DNA of 64,000 nt, taken from contig NZ_LDIG01000274.1 of assembly GCF_015845845.1 (NCBI RefSeq), positions 62,001-126,000 of the forward strand. Reading direction: 5' to 3'. Origin of the DNA: Paenibacillus dendritiformis. GTDB lineage: Bacteria; Bacillota; Bacilli; Paenibacillales; Paenibacillaceae. The translations under genes and the position numbers were made by a program. The notes beneath the pieces were generated by a model. The model made no database searches. It saw only the letters and a list, made by a program, of their open reading frames with translations, and was not told the DNA's origin. Shown piece by piece: positions 27,281 through 36,042 of the stretch; within the stretch, counting starts at the first letter, position 1, and the number at the start of each line of letters is the position of its first letter.

Positions 27281-28549
27281 ATGGACGTATCTGTAACTGT
27301 GCTCGGTGCTTTGACGGCATTGGTCGTAGCCATTGTGTTAATATTGCGCAAAGTTCCTCCGGCGTACGGCATGATGATTGGCGCGCTCGCCGGCGGGATT
27401 GTGGGCGGGATCGGGCTGGTCGATTCCGTGAATCTGATGATGGATGGCGCCAAGGGCATGATACCGGCCGTGCTGCGCATCCTGGCGGCCGGCGTGCTGG
27501 CCGGCGTCCTGATTGAGTCGGGCGGAGCCAAGACGATCGCGGAGACGCTGGTTCGCAAGGTCGGCGAGACGCGCGCCTTGTTCGCGCTGGCGTTTGCGAC
27601 GATGGTGCTGACCGCGGTCGGCGTCTTCATCGATGTCGCCGTCATCACGGTGGCGCCGATTGCGCTCGCGATTGCGCAGCGCGCCGGCTTGTCCCGCATG
27701 GCGATACTGCTTGCCATGATCGGCGGCGGCAAGGCCGGCAACATTATGTCGCCGAATCCGAACGCCATCTCGGCGGCGGAAGCATTCAACATTCCGCTGA
27801 CATCGATGATGATGGCGGGCATTATCCCGGCTTTGTTCGGGCTTATTGTCACCTATATCATCGCGAAGCGGCTGACGAAGAAGGGCACGATGATTGCCGC
27901 TGAAGAAAGCGTTGACAATGGCGAGCAGCAGCTTCCAAGCTTCCTGGCGGCGATGATGGCGCCGCTCACGGCGATTGTGCTGCTGGCGCTGCGTCCGTTG
28001 GCCGGCATCGTCATCGACCCGATTATCGCACTGCCTGCCGGCGGCCTCGTTGGCGCCTTGTCCATGGGACGCATCAAGCATATCAATCAATATGCGATAT
28101 CGGGCCTCGGCAAAATGACGGGCGTAGCCGTTATGCTGCTCGGCACGGGAACGCTGGCGGGCATTATATCGAACTCGCAATTGAAAAATGTCATCATCGA
28201 CAGCCTGGCCTCTTCCGGCCTGCCGGCTTACCTGCTTGCCCCGATTAGCGGCGCGTTCATGTCCTTGGCCACCGCCTCGACGACGGCAGGCACGGCGGTC
28301 GCAAGCTCGGTGTTCGGCTCGACGATTATGGAGCTTGGCGTCGCTTCCCTGGGCGCTGCGGCCATGATTCATGCCGGTGCGACCGTCCTCGACCATATGC
28401 CTCACGGCAGCTTCTTCCACGCGACGGGCGGAAGCGTTAACATGGCGATGAAGGAGCGGCTGCGTCTCATTCCGTATGAGACGGTGATCGGCCTTGTCCT
28501 GGCCATCGTCTCGACATTGGTGTTCGGCGTATTCGGCTGGTTCCTGTAA
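27281..28549 (+). CDS. GntP-family permease (gluconate/glycerate:H+ symporter type)
   Basis: 422-aa membrane protein with about twelve hydrophobic segments. GGGKAGNIMSPNPNAI near residue 148 and the LGTGTLAGII region are typical of the GntP family. The ribosome site is TTAGGGGGAG. With a CdaR-type regulator upstream and a glycerate kinase downstream, glycerate is the most likely substrate, although gluconate is the family's best known one. Confidence 0.88.
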   Translation: MDVSVTVLGALTALVVAIVLILRKVPPAYGMMIGALAGGIVGGIGLVDSVNLMMDGAKGMIPAVLRILAAGVLAGVLIESGGAKTIAETLVRKVGETRALFALAFATMVLTAVGVFIDVAVITVAPIALAIAQRAGLSRMAILLAMIGGGKAGNIMSPNPNAISAAEAFNIPLTSMMMAGIIPALFGLIVTYIIAKRLTKKGTMIAAEESVDNGEQQLPSFLAAMMAPLTAIVLLALRPLAGIVIDPIIALPAGGLVGALSMGRIKHINQYAISGLGKMTGVAVMLLGTGTLAGIISNSQLKNVIIDSLASSGLPAYLLAPISGAFMSLATASTTAGTAVASSVFGSTIMELGVASLGAAAMIHAGATVLDHMPHGSFFHATGGSVNMAMKERLRLIPYETVIGLVLAIVSTLVFGVFGWFL

Positions 28550-28612
28550 CCCGGATTCCACCGGGGAGCAGAGGCCGTTGGTTAAGGTTTGAAGGAGAGG
28601 GAGTGGAGAGAA

Positions 28613-29758
28613 ATGAAGGTTGTCATTGCTCCGGATTCATTTAAAGAGAGCTTGTCCGCGCTGGAGGCATGTCATGCGATAGAAAAAGGATGGCGTCATG
28701 TCTACCCTGAGGCGGAAATCGTACATGTGCCGATGGCCGACGGCGGCGAAGGCACGGTCCAGTCCTTGGTCGATGCGACGGGCGGGCGTGTGATCCACCG
28801 CGAGGTGACAGGGCCGCTCGGCGCGCCCGTGACCGCGTTCTACGGCTTGCTTGGCGACGGGAAGACGGCGGTCATCGAGATGGCGGCCGCCTCGGGACTT
28901 GCGCTCGTGCCGCCGGCGCAGCGCAATCCGCTCGCGACGACGACGCGCGGCACCGGCGAACTGATTCAGTCGGCGCTGGACGAAGGCGTCAGCACGATCA
29001 TTCTCGGGCTCGGCGGCAGCGCCACGAACGACGGCGGCGCCGGCATGGCGCAGGCGCTCGGCGTGCGGCTGCTTGACGCCGATGGCGCGGACATCGGCCA
29101 TGGCGGCGGACAACTGCATCGCATTGCCCGCATCGATGTGAGCGGAGCCGATCCGCGGCTGAAGAGAGTGGCCTTCGTGGCCGCGTGCGATGTGGATAAC
29201 CCGCTGACCGGCGAGCGGGGGGCCTCGGCCGTATTCGGCCCTCAGAAAGGCGCCGGGCCGGACGCGGTGCGGCAGCTCGACGGCAATCTCGCCCACTATG
29301 CGGCGATGATTAAGGCCTGCTTGGGCCGCGACGTCGCCGGGATTCCCGGCGCAGGCGCGGCAGGTGGGCTCGGCGCGGGCGTGCTCGCCTTTTTGGACGC
29401 CGAGCTGAAGCGGGGCGTCGATATCGTCATCGAAGCGACCGGGCTCGCTTCGCATGTGAAGGATGCGGATCTCGTCATTACGGGAGAAGGCCGCATCGAC
29501 AGCCAGACGATTTACGGCAAGACGCCAATGGGCGTGGCCAACACGGCCAAGCGCTACGGGGTGCCGGTGATCGGCATCGCGGGCTCGCTGGCGGACGGGC
29601 ATGAAGTGGTGCATGAGCACGGCATTGATATGGTCTTTACGATCGTGCCCGGCGTATGCAGCCTGGACGAGGCGATGCGGCATGCGGCCGCCAATATGGA
29701 GCGGACGGCGCGCAATATTGCGAAGACGCTGCAATGCGGCGGCAATCTGACAAAATAA
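28613..29758 (+). CDS. glxK: Glycerate kinase (GarK/GlxK family)
   Basis: 381-aa kinase that makes 2-phosphoglycerate from glycerate. The N-terminus MKVVIAPDSFKESLSALEA, the motif MADGGEGT and GLGGSATNDGGAGMAQALG (residues ~143-161) identify the family. ATG at 28613 with GGAGTGG upstream is preferred over TTG at 28589. It feeds carbon from the glyoxylate/glycerate route into glycolysis. Confidence 0.95.
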   Translation: MKVVIAPDSFKESLSALEACHAIEKGWRHVYPEAEIVHVPMADGGEGTVQSLVDATGGRVIHREVTGPLGAPVTAFYGLLGDGKTAVIEMAAASGLALVPPAQRNPLATTTRGTGELIQSALDEGVSTIILGLGGSATNDGGAGMAQALGVRLLDADGADIGHGGGQLHRIARIDVSGADPRLKRVAFVAACDVDNPLTGERGASAVFGPQKGAGPDAVRQLDGNLAHYAAMIKACLGRDVAGIPGAGAAGGLGAGVLAFLDAELKRGVDIVIEATGLASHVKDADLVITGEGRIDSQTIYGKTPMGVANTAKRYGVPVIGIAGSLADGHEVVHEHGIDMVFTIVPGVCSLDEAMRHAAANMERTARNIAKTLQCGGNLTK

Positions 29759-29770
29759 GGCGAATGATAA

Positions 29771-29808
29771 GGGGCGGACACTTCCTTGCTGGAAGGGACC
29801 GCCTCTTT
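29771..29808 (+). terminator. Terminator after glycerate kinase
   Basis: GGGGCGG-acacTTCC pairs with GGAA-gggaCCGCCTC around TTGCT, then TTT. Confidence 0.6.
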
Positions 29809-29875
29809 ACATGTCGTCACGGTCACAAAATATTCATCTTGCTCATGTCGATAAATGAAGAATTTCATGCTTACA

Positions 29876-29884
29876 TGATATACT
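29876..29884 (+). promoter_or_regulatory. Extended -10 promoter of the PucR-type regulator
   Basis: TG-A-TATACT, about 30 bases before the first possible start. Confidence 0.5.
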
Positions 29885-29912
29885 GTTAATGTAGAAGCAA
29901 GGAAATACGATA

Positions 29913-31658
29913 TTGGCCTTTCTTTGCTCGACGAATCTACCTCTATACCGAGAGGAGGCGGACACCATAGAATTCAGGGTCAAGGATTTGTTACAGATCG
30001 ACACATTGAAGCAAGCGTTCGTCGTCAGCGGCAAGCAGGGTCTGAACAACCTTGTTCGCGGAGTGACAATCATTGAAGCGCCCGATATCGCCGAGTGGAT
30101 CAACGGGGGAGAATTGCTGCTGACCAGTCTGTACCCGCTGCAATCTTTCAATTATAGCGAGCAGCAGATCTTCATGGCGCAGCTGTCTGATAAAAAAGTA
30201 AGCGCTCTCGTTATCAAAACGGGACGATTCGTTCATGATATTCCATCAGGCATTATTGAAGCATCAGAGACGCTTCATCTGCCAATCATCCAGATTCCGA
30301 AGCAAGTTCCTTATCGTGAAATTATGTATCCGGTGATGGAATTACTCTTTAACAATCAAGTGGTAAAGCTCAAGTATTTTAAAGAAGTCCATGACCGATT
30401 TATCGCGCTTACGCTTGCCAACAAAGGTGCGGAAAATATTATCATGTCCTTGAAAAAACTGATTGGCAACCCGGTTACCTTATATGACCGGAACTTTTAT
30501 CCGATATCGGCGACCGACCCGGATCTGGTGCAGTTTGAGGTGCTGGATCACGAGGAAGTGGATGGCGCCCGCATCGATACGGAATTTGCTTGTTACCGGC
30601 AGCGCGTGCTATATCCGGAATGGGGGAACCGGACGTGCGAGCATCTTGTCGTTCCGGTAGAAACCGTAAATCATATCAAGATACATCTCGTTATCCATGA
30701 GACGCGCAAATCCGTGGAAGCGCTTGATTTCATTGCAATTGAAAACGCAGCAACCTCTTTATCGCTCGATCTCGTCAAGCAATATGCCGTAGCCGAAGTG
30801 GAGATGAAATTCAAAGACGACTTAATCGATGATTTGCTGAACGCCAAGATCGAATCGCTGCAGAGTGTGTACCAGAGGGCCAACTTGATTGGCTGGGATT
30901 TGAACAAGACCTATGTTGTCGTGCTGTTCCGTCTTCAGGCTAGGGATGGGGACGACGAGAAGGAACTGGATCTGTACAGCCTTCATCATCCGTATCAGCG
31001 CTTGCTGTATGATATGATTCAGCGGCAGCTGCCGGAAGGCACCATCCGGATCCGTAACGATCAGCTCGTTGTACTGTGGGGAATCGATACTCCTCCTGCG
31101 GATAAAACAGCCTCCTTGCGCATGATCAAGGCCGCAGCGAGGAACATCCAGCACACATTTTGCAAACGGATTCAGAGCATCGATTTGCAGGTTGGGATCG
31201 GGAACGCGGCCCACTCGATTTCCGAACTGCCTCGCAGTTATAAGGAAGCCCAAGATGCATTACAGCTGGGGACATTGATAAATGGCAATTCCGCGATTTC
31301 CGCTTTTGCGGATTTGGGCATATACCGCTTGCTCTGCCAAATCGAAGATGCGGAAGAGCTGGCGAAGTTCATTCCGCTTTCGTTAAAAAAATTGCTCGCC
31401 TACAAACAGCCGAACCGGGATGATTTACTCAAAACGCTGCAGACGTTTTTGGAACATCATCAAAATGCCGCCAAAACAGCCGAGGAGCTGTACGTCCACT
31501 ATAAGACCGTGACCTACCGGATAGAACGGATCAAGGAGATTACCGGCATGGATATGGATGACCCGGATGAGATGCTGTCGGTCCAAGTCGGATTGAAAAT
31601 TCTCGTCTTGCTCAACGATCATCCGGTCGCAGCGCATCCAGAGCTTGTGGGCGTGTAA
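29913..31658 (+). CDS. PucR-family regulator of the ureide cluster
   Basis: PucR-type activator of 563-581 aa: N-terminal PucR domain (VKDLLQIDTLKQAFVVSG, LVRGVTIIEAPDIAEWI), middle GAF/GGDEF-like part and C-terminal HTH (EELYVHYKTVTYRIERI). B. subtilis PucR controls purine and ureide catabolism, and this gene lies next to the ureide genes. The start is uncertain. TTG at 29913 has AAGGA nine bases upstream. However, a perfect AGGAGG (29953-29958) stands eight bases before an in-frame ATA at 29967, and translation from there would give the family's usual N-terminus. Single gene with its own promoter and terminator. Confidence 0.9.
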   Translation: MAFLCSTNLPLYREEADTIEFRVKDLLQIDTLKQAFVVSGKQGLNNLVRGVTIIEAPDIAEWINGGELLLTSLYPLQSFNYSEQQIFMAQLSDKKVSALVIKTGRFVHDIPSGIIEASETLHLPIIQIPKQVPYREIMYPVMELLFNNQVVKLKYFKEVHDRFIALTLANKGAENIIMSLKKLIGNPVTLYDRNFYPISATDPDLVQFEVLDHEEVDGARIDTEFACYRQRVLYPEWGNRTCEHLVVPVETVNHIKIHLVIHETRKSVEALDFIAIENAATSLSLDLVKQYAVAEVEMKFKDDLIDDLLNAKIESLQSVYQRANLIGWDLNKTYVVVLFRLQARDGDDEKELDLYSLHHPYQRLLYDMIQRQLPEGTIRIRNDQLVVLWGIDTPPADKTASLRMIKAAARNIQHTFCKRIQSIDLQVGIGNAAHSISELPRSYKEAQDALQLGTLINGNSAISAFADLGIYRLLCQIEDAEELAKFIPLSLKKLLAYKQPNRDDLLKTLQTFLEHHQNAAKTAEELYVHYKTVTYRIERIKEITGMDMDDPDEMLSVQVGLKILVLLNDHPVAAHPELVGV

Positions 31659-31698
31659 GCAAGACAGCATACCGCCGCCCGCCGCCTTCCGCACTAAG

Positions 31699-31744
31699 AC
31701 TCCGCATTAGGAGAGCAGTGAGCTCTCTTATAGCGGAGTTTTTG
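31699..31744 (+). terminator. Terminator after the PucR-type gene
   Basis: Nested stem ACTCCGC...GCGGAGT with inner GAGAGC-AGTGA-GCTCTC, then TTTTT. Confidence 0.85.
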
Positions 31745-31771
31745 GCGTCTCGACAAATCGAACCTCATATA

Positions 31772-31888
31772 TGTGCGCAATTCCTTATTAGCAAACTCCC
31801 CATCGGTCAGGAAGAGTAGGTGAATGTAGGCTCTTATAAACAATCTCCCATCGAGTCAGGAAGGCGAAGATGTGCGCAGTTCCTTATT
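31772..31888. repeat. Imperfect direct duplication in the intergenic region
   Basis: TGTGCGCAATTCCTTATT at 31772-31789 recurs with one change at 31871-31888. CTCCCCATCGGTCAGGAAG at 31796-31814 recurs as CTCCCATCGAGTCAGGAAG at 31845-31863. No gene is associated. Confidence 0.7.
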
Positions 31889-32066
31889 CAAGATCCCAAG
31901 GTCTCAGAATGCATCTGCGTGCTCTCTTTTATTTGCAAGCTCCACAGCAAGCAGAGATACGTCTTGCACGTATGATTTGGGTAATATGGTTCAATTTTAT
32001 CCTTGCCTTCAGCATTGATAGCAGGGTTAGTTATTGCCCAGTGGGATCCAAACATTAGCCTTGCAG

Positions 32067-32207
32067 GGCGGACCTGACTCAATGGGAGAGTGGTGCAAAG
32101 AACGGAAACGGAGAGCGAACCTGACTCAATGGGAGAGTGGTGCAAAGAACCGAAACGGAGGGCGGACCTGACTCAATGGGAGAGTGGTGCAAAGAGCAGA
32201 CACCGAA
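32067..32207. repeat. Three tandem copies of a 47-bp unit
   Basis: Copies start at 32067, 32114 and 32161. Each contains CCTGACTCAATGGGAGAGTG and GTGCAAAGA. Copies 1 and 2 differ at a few bases and copy 3 decays after base ~34. The 47-bp period is not a multiple of three, so the repeat does not encode a repeated peptide. Function unknown. Confidence 0.9.
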
Positions 32208-32517
32208 GGCAAATGTGGCCCAAGGGGAGACGCAAGAGAAAATTACAAAAGCTGGGTGGATGGGAAACCACCTGTGAATTCTGTAACCGATTGGCGGCTT
32301 TTCACCTGCAGGAAAGCTGCTTTTTTATTGCTTTTATCCGAAGTGGATAAAAAGGAGGGGCGTTTTTTATCGACATGCTTCGATGTTATTCGTTTTTGAA
32401 GCGTTTACAATCAAGGTGCAAGCAAAAATCGACCTTATTTATGCGAGTTCAAAAGGTCACACCTGCAGGGATTTTATGTTGATCAGTGGGCGGTTTGAAC
32501 AGCTAAGGTTGCGCCAC

Positions 32518-32541
32518 GGATAAGCGGCACGCCGTTTATCC
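32518..32541. promoter_or_regulatory. Inverted repeat before allC, putative operator
   Basis: GGATAAGCGG - CACG - CCGTTTATCC, nine of ten positions paired, 38 bases before the allC start. It is a candidate site for the PucR-type regulator. Confidence 0.45.
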
Positions 32542-32579
32542 CGCTTGGATAATGCGCACATCTTACAGAAAGGACAGAT

Positions 32580-33818
32580 ATGGTCATGGATAATATCCAA
32601 ACGGAAACGGTTCGTCTTGTCGAATGGCTGAGCCAGTTCGGTGAAGACCCGGCTGGAGGCGTCTCGCGCCTGCTATATTCCGAAGCGTGGACGGCTGCGC
32701 AAAAAGCATTGGACCAGTACATGCAAGCAGAAGGCTTCACCACGTATTACGATGAGGTCGGCAACTTGTTCGGGCGGTTGGAAGGAAGCCAGTACCCGGA
32801 TGAAACGATTATGAGCGGATCTCATGTGGATACGGTAGTGAACGGCGGCAAGTATGACGGGCAATATGGCATTCTCGCCGCGTTGTTGGCGATGAAGACT
32901 TTGAAGGAAAAGTACGGACAGCCGCTGCGCACGTTGGAAGTGGTCTCGTTCGCGGAAGAAGAAGGCAGCCGCTTCCCGTATACGTTCTGGGGCAGCAAAA
33001 ATATCGTGGGAGTCGCCAAAAAGGAGGATGTGCAGGATATTGCCGACTTCAAAGGCGTGCGCTTCACGGAAGCGATGGAGCAAGCGGGCTTCGGGTTCCG
33101 TCAGGAACCTGCGAAGCCGCGGACCGATATTCAAGCGTTTGTGGAGCTGCATATTGAGCAGGGCAGCGTCCTGGAACGCGAAGGCCTGTCCGTCGGCGTC
33201 GTTCACAGCATCGTCGGCCAACGGCGCTTCACCGTCGAGATCGCGGGAGAGGCGAACCACGCCGGCACGACGCCGATGGGTTACCGCAAGGATGCGGTTC
33301 ACGCGGCAGGCCGGATGATTCAGCAAATTCTGGACCTGGCGCAAGAGCATGGCGATCCGCTGGTGACGACCGTCGGCAAGATCGAGGTCAAGCCGAATGT
33401 GGTCAATGTCGTGCCGGGCAAGGCCTTGTTCACGCTCGATATCCGCCATACGGACAAAGCGGAGCTGATCCGGTTCACCGATGAGGTGACGGAGCTGATG
33501 CAGCGCACCGCCGCAGCCATCGGCGTGGAATTGAAGATAGATATGTGGATGGACGAGGATCCGGTTCCGATGGATCAACGGATTCTCGACGTACTGGAGC
33601 GGCAGTGCCGGTCGCATAATATTCCGTTCAAGCTGATGCACAGCGGAGCGGGTCACGATTCTCAGATTATGGCGAAATTTGTGCCTACGGCCATGCTGTT
33701 CGTTCCAAGCCGCAACGGAATTAGCCACAATCCGGCAGAATATACGAGTCCGGAGCATCTGGCAGACGGGGTTCGCGCTTTGACCTACGCGCTGCATGAG
33801 TTGGCGTATCAAGCATGA
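32580..33818 (+). CDS. allC: Allantoate amidohydrolase
   Basis: 412-aa M20-family zinc/manganese amidohydrolase that would convert allantoate to ureidoglycine, CO2 and ammonia. Metal-ligand motifs are SGSHVDTVVNGGKYDGQYG, AEEEGSRF, ELHIEQG and the C-terminal ISHNPAEYT. Family relatives are N-carbamoyl-L-amino acid hydrolases and beta-ureidopropionases, but the following AllE and AllD favour allantoate. AAAGGA lies six bases before ATG 32580; a second ATG at 32586 is possible. First gene of the ureide operon. Confidence 0.9.
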   Translation: MVMDNIQTETVRLVEWLSQFGEDPAGGVSRLLYSEAWTAAQKALDQYMQAEGFTTYYDEVGNLFGRLEGSQYPDETIMSGSHVDTVVNGGKYDGQYGILAALLAMKTLKEKYGQPLRTLEVVSFAEEEGSRFPYTFWGSKNIVGVAKKEDVQDIADFKGVRFTEAMEQAGFGFRQEPAKPRTDIQAFVELHIEQGSVLEREGLSVGVVHSIVGQRRFTVEIAGEANHAGTTPMGYRKDAVHAAGRMIQQILDLAQEHGDPLVTTVGKIEVKPNVVNVVPGKALFTLDIRHTDKAELIRFTDEVTELMQRTAAAIGVELKIDMWMDEDPVPMDQRILDVLERQCRSHNIPFKLMHSGAGHDSQIMAKFVPTAMLFVPSRNGISHNPAEYTSPEHLADGVRALTYALHELAYQA

Positions 33819-33882
33819 TAGGCATTGAAGACAGGACAAGCAGGCAGGCACAATTCGATCTGCGCTGAGGAGAGTGAGAGTT

Positions 33883-35121
33883 ATGAGGGACGTCAGCCAA
33901 CAGGGCAAGTGGGAGTATTGGAAAAAAGTCATCGTCATGCTTTGTCTCGGATGGACGGTCATTTGGATCTACCGCACCATCTTGAATCCGATTCTTCCCG
34001 AGATTCAACAAGATTTAAATGTAACGTCAGATGCAAGCATGGGCCTCATCTTCAGTGTATTTTTCTTCGCCTATACGATGATGCAAATTCCGTCGGGATT
34101 GCTGGCGGATAGGTTCGGGCGGAAGACGATCATCATTCCGGGATTTATTTTGTTCACCTTGGGGGCAGTTCTTGTCGGGTTCTCGACCTCACTCATGTTC
34201 ATCCTGGTCGCGAGCTTCATTACCGGGTTGGGGCAAGGCACTTATTACGGTCCGGCCTATTCCATCTCGTCGGAGACGATACCGAAGGAGAAGCGGGGCA
34301 TCTCCACGGCGATCATTAACAGCGGTTCCGCCATCGGGATGGCCATCGGTCTTATTGGCTCGAGCTTCCTGGTAAAGGATGCCGGCTGGAATTGGCGGGT
34401 GCTGCTCTTTATTACGGCAGGTTTGGCCTTCAGCTTAATGCTGGTTTTTGCCAAAAATATCAAGAAGAACACGCCGCAGTCGAAAACGGCTGTGGAGACC
34501 GCGGGCGCCGAGAACCAAGACAAGGCGACATTTAAACGGCTGTTGGCCAATCCGAAGATGGTCGCCTCCTATGTGCTCTATTTTGCGACCTGCTATGGAT
34601 ATTACATGATCGTGACCTGGCTGCCGTCGTATTTGCAGGATGAACGGGGCTTCGAAGGGACCGCGATCGGCTTCGCTGCCGCTCTGGTTGCGTTCAGCGC
34701 AGTGCCCGGCGCGTTGCTGTTCAGCCGGATGTCGGACAAGTTCATGCATAAGAAGGTTACGTTTATCATCATTTTGGAGCTGCTGGCTGCGGTGATGCTG
34801 TACTTGACCGTCTCGGTACAGACGACCACGTTGCTTATCGTCTGCCTTATCTTGTACGGCTTCCTCGGCAAGCTGGCCGTCGAGCCGATCTTAATCTCGT
34901 ATGTGGCGGATATCGCGCCGAAGCAAGGGGTCGGGTCTACGTTCGGAATTTTCAACTTTTTCGGCATGATGTCATCGGTCGTAGCTCCGTTCGTTACCGG
35001 TCTGATTTCCGACGCGACGGGCAGTAAAGTATTGGGCTTCTATCTGGCGACGATCATTATCGTGGTCGGGTCTGCCGTGATGCTGATAGCTAATATGAAG
35101 AAGACGCCACAGACGACTTAA
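33883..35121 (+). CDS. MFS transporter, probable ureide carrier
   Basis: 412-aa major facilitator with about twelve membrane segments. The loop 2-3 motif GLLADRFGRKT is clear. ATG at 33883 with GAGGAGAG upstream is preferred over GTG at 33874. It lies between allC and allE, so uptake of allantoate or allantoin is inferred. MFS sequence alone does not tell the substrate. Confidence 0.88.
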   Translation: MRDVSQQGKWEYWKKVIVMLCLGWTVIWIYRTILNPILPEIQQDLNVTSDASMGLIFSVFFFAYTMMQIPSGLLADRFGRKTIIIPGFILFTLGAVLVGFSTSLMFILVASFITGLGQGTYYGPAYSISSETIPKEKRGISTAIINSGSAIGMAIGLIGSSFLVKDAGWNWRVLLFITAGLAFSLMLVFAKNIKKNTPQSKTAVETAGAENQDKATFKRLLANPKMVASYVLYFATCYGYYMIVTWLPSYLQDERGFEGTAIGFAAALVAFSAVPGALLFSRMSDKFMHKKVTFIIILELLAAVMLYLTVSVQTTTLLIVCLILYGFLGKLAVEPILISYVADIAPKQGVGSTFGIFNFFGMMSSVVAPFVTGLISDATGSKVLGFYLATIIIVVGSAVMLIANMKKTPQTT

Positions 35122-35145
35122 TTGAGAAGAAGGAGAGTGTGCAAT

Positions 35146-35910
35146 ATGGGTTATCCAAAAGACTTGTTGTCTAGCCGATCCTTTATCAAGCGCGGCAATT
35201 TTGCCTTGATACCGCCGGAGGGGCTGGTCAAAAATACCGTTCCTGGCTTCGAGCAATGCGATATTTCGATTCTGGCATCGCCGCGGCTTGGCGCCAAATT
35301 CGTCGATTATGTCGTGACGATGCACGAGGGCGGGAAGAATGTCCGGGGCTTCGGGGAAGCCGGCGTGGAAACGTTCGTGTACTGCATGGAAGGACGGGTG
35401 AAGGCTTCGGCGGACGATCAATCGTTCTCGCTGCGGGAAGGCGGCTACCTGTATTGCCCGCCGGGCGTGAAGCTGTACTTGGAGAACGAGCAGGCAGAGG
35501 ATACGCGCTTGTTCCTGTACAAGCAGAAATATGCGCCGCTCGAGGGAAGCTCTCTTCCATGGGTCGTGTCGGGGAATGTGCACGAGCTGGAAGCGGTGGA
35601 TTACGACGATATGGCAAACGTCAAGCTGAAGGATTTGCTGCCGACCGACCTGGCCTTCGATATGAATTTTCATATTTTGTCGTTCGAGCCAGGCGGATGC
35701 CATCCATTCGTAGAGACGCATTACCAGGAGCATGGGGCCATTATGCTGTCCGGCGAAGGCGTCTACAATCTGGACAATGAATGGATTCCGATCAAAAAAG
35801 GAGACTACCTCTATATGGGGCCATACGTTCCGCAAGCGACCTATGCAGTGGGCAGAGAGCCATTCGCCTACTTGTATTCCAAGGATTGCAACCGGGACGC
35901 CACCCTGTAG
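35146..35910 (+). CDS. allE: (S)-ureidoglycine aminohydrolase
   Basis: 254-aa two-cupin protein that deaminates (S)-ureidoglycine to (S)-ureidoglycolate. Two cupin halves (about 55-115 and 175-245) are visible, with the second holding HPFVETHYQEHGAIMLSGEG (metal-binding His/Glu set). ATG at 35146 with AAGGAGA upstream; the TTG at 35122 would overlap the carrier stop region. Placed 24 bases after the carrier. Confidence 0.93.
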   Translation: MGYPKDLLSSRSFIKRGNFALIPPEGLVKNTVPGFEQCDISILASPRLGAKFVDYVVTMHEGGKNVRGFGEAGVETFVYCMEGRVKASADDQSFSLREGGYLYCPPGVKLYLENEQAEDTRLFLYKQKYAPLEGSSLPWVVSGNVHELEAVDYDDMANVKLKDLLPTDLAFDMNFHILSFEPGGCHPFVETHYQEHGAIMLSGEGVYNLDNEWIPIKKGDYLYMGPYVPQATYAVGREPFAYLYSKDCNRDATL

Positions 35911-35962
35911 GATAAGCAGGGCTACCGCAACCTCCCAATGGGAGATGCGGGGCTGTCAGACA

Positions 35963-36018
35963 CCGCCTTCCCTGCTGCGGGTTGGAGCTTGCTCCGCCCG
36001 GCAGCAAGAGGAAGGCGG
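35963..36018 (+). other. Large hairpin between allE and allD
   Basis: CCGCCTTCC pairs with GGAAGGCGG, TGCTGC with GCAGCA and GGAGC with GCTCC in one nested 56-base structure. No T run follows, so it is not a standard terminator. It ends 24 bases before the allD start and may be a processing or mRNA-stability element. Confidence 0.65.
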
Positions 36019-36042
36019 AATACTTGCCAGAGAGGGATGGAC

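Larger units (their letters stand above)
31890..32579. other. Long non-coding region before the ureide operon
   Basis: About 690 bases without a supportable gene; codon use in the short open frames is unlike the neighbours and base composition is lower in GC. It holds the 47-bp tandem repeats, a GGCGGCTTTT...AAGCTGCTTTTTT hairpin-like element near 32292-32328, and the inverted repeat listed at 32518. The operon leader probably starts in its last part. Confidence 0.5.

Noticed and set aside
27338-28561. 407-codon minus-strand open frame opposite the GntP-type permease
   Set aside because: Composition is extremely His/Arg/Gln-rich, as expected from antisense of a membrane protein gene.
32090-32399. 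Open frames across the 47-bp tandem repeats that could be read as a repeat protein
   Set aside because: The period is not a multiple of three, so each copy is read in a different frame. Codon use is atypical and no good ribosome site is present.
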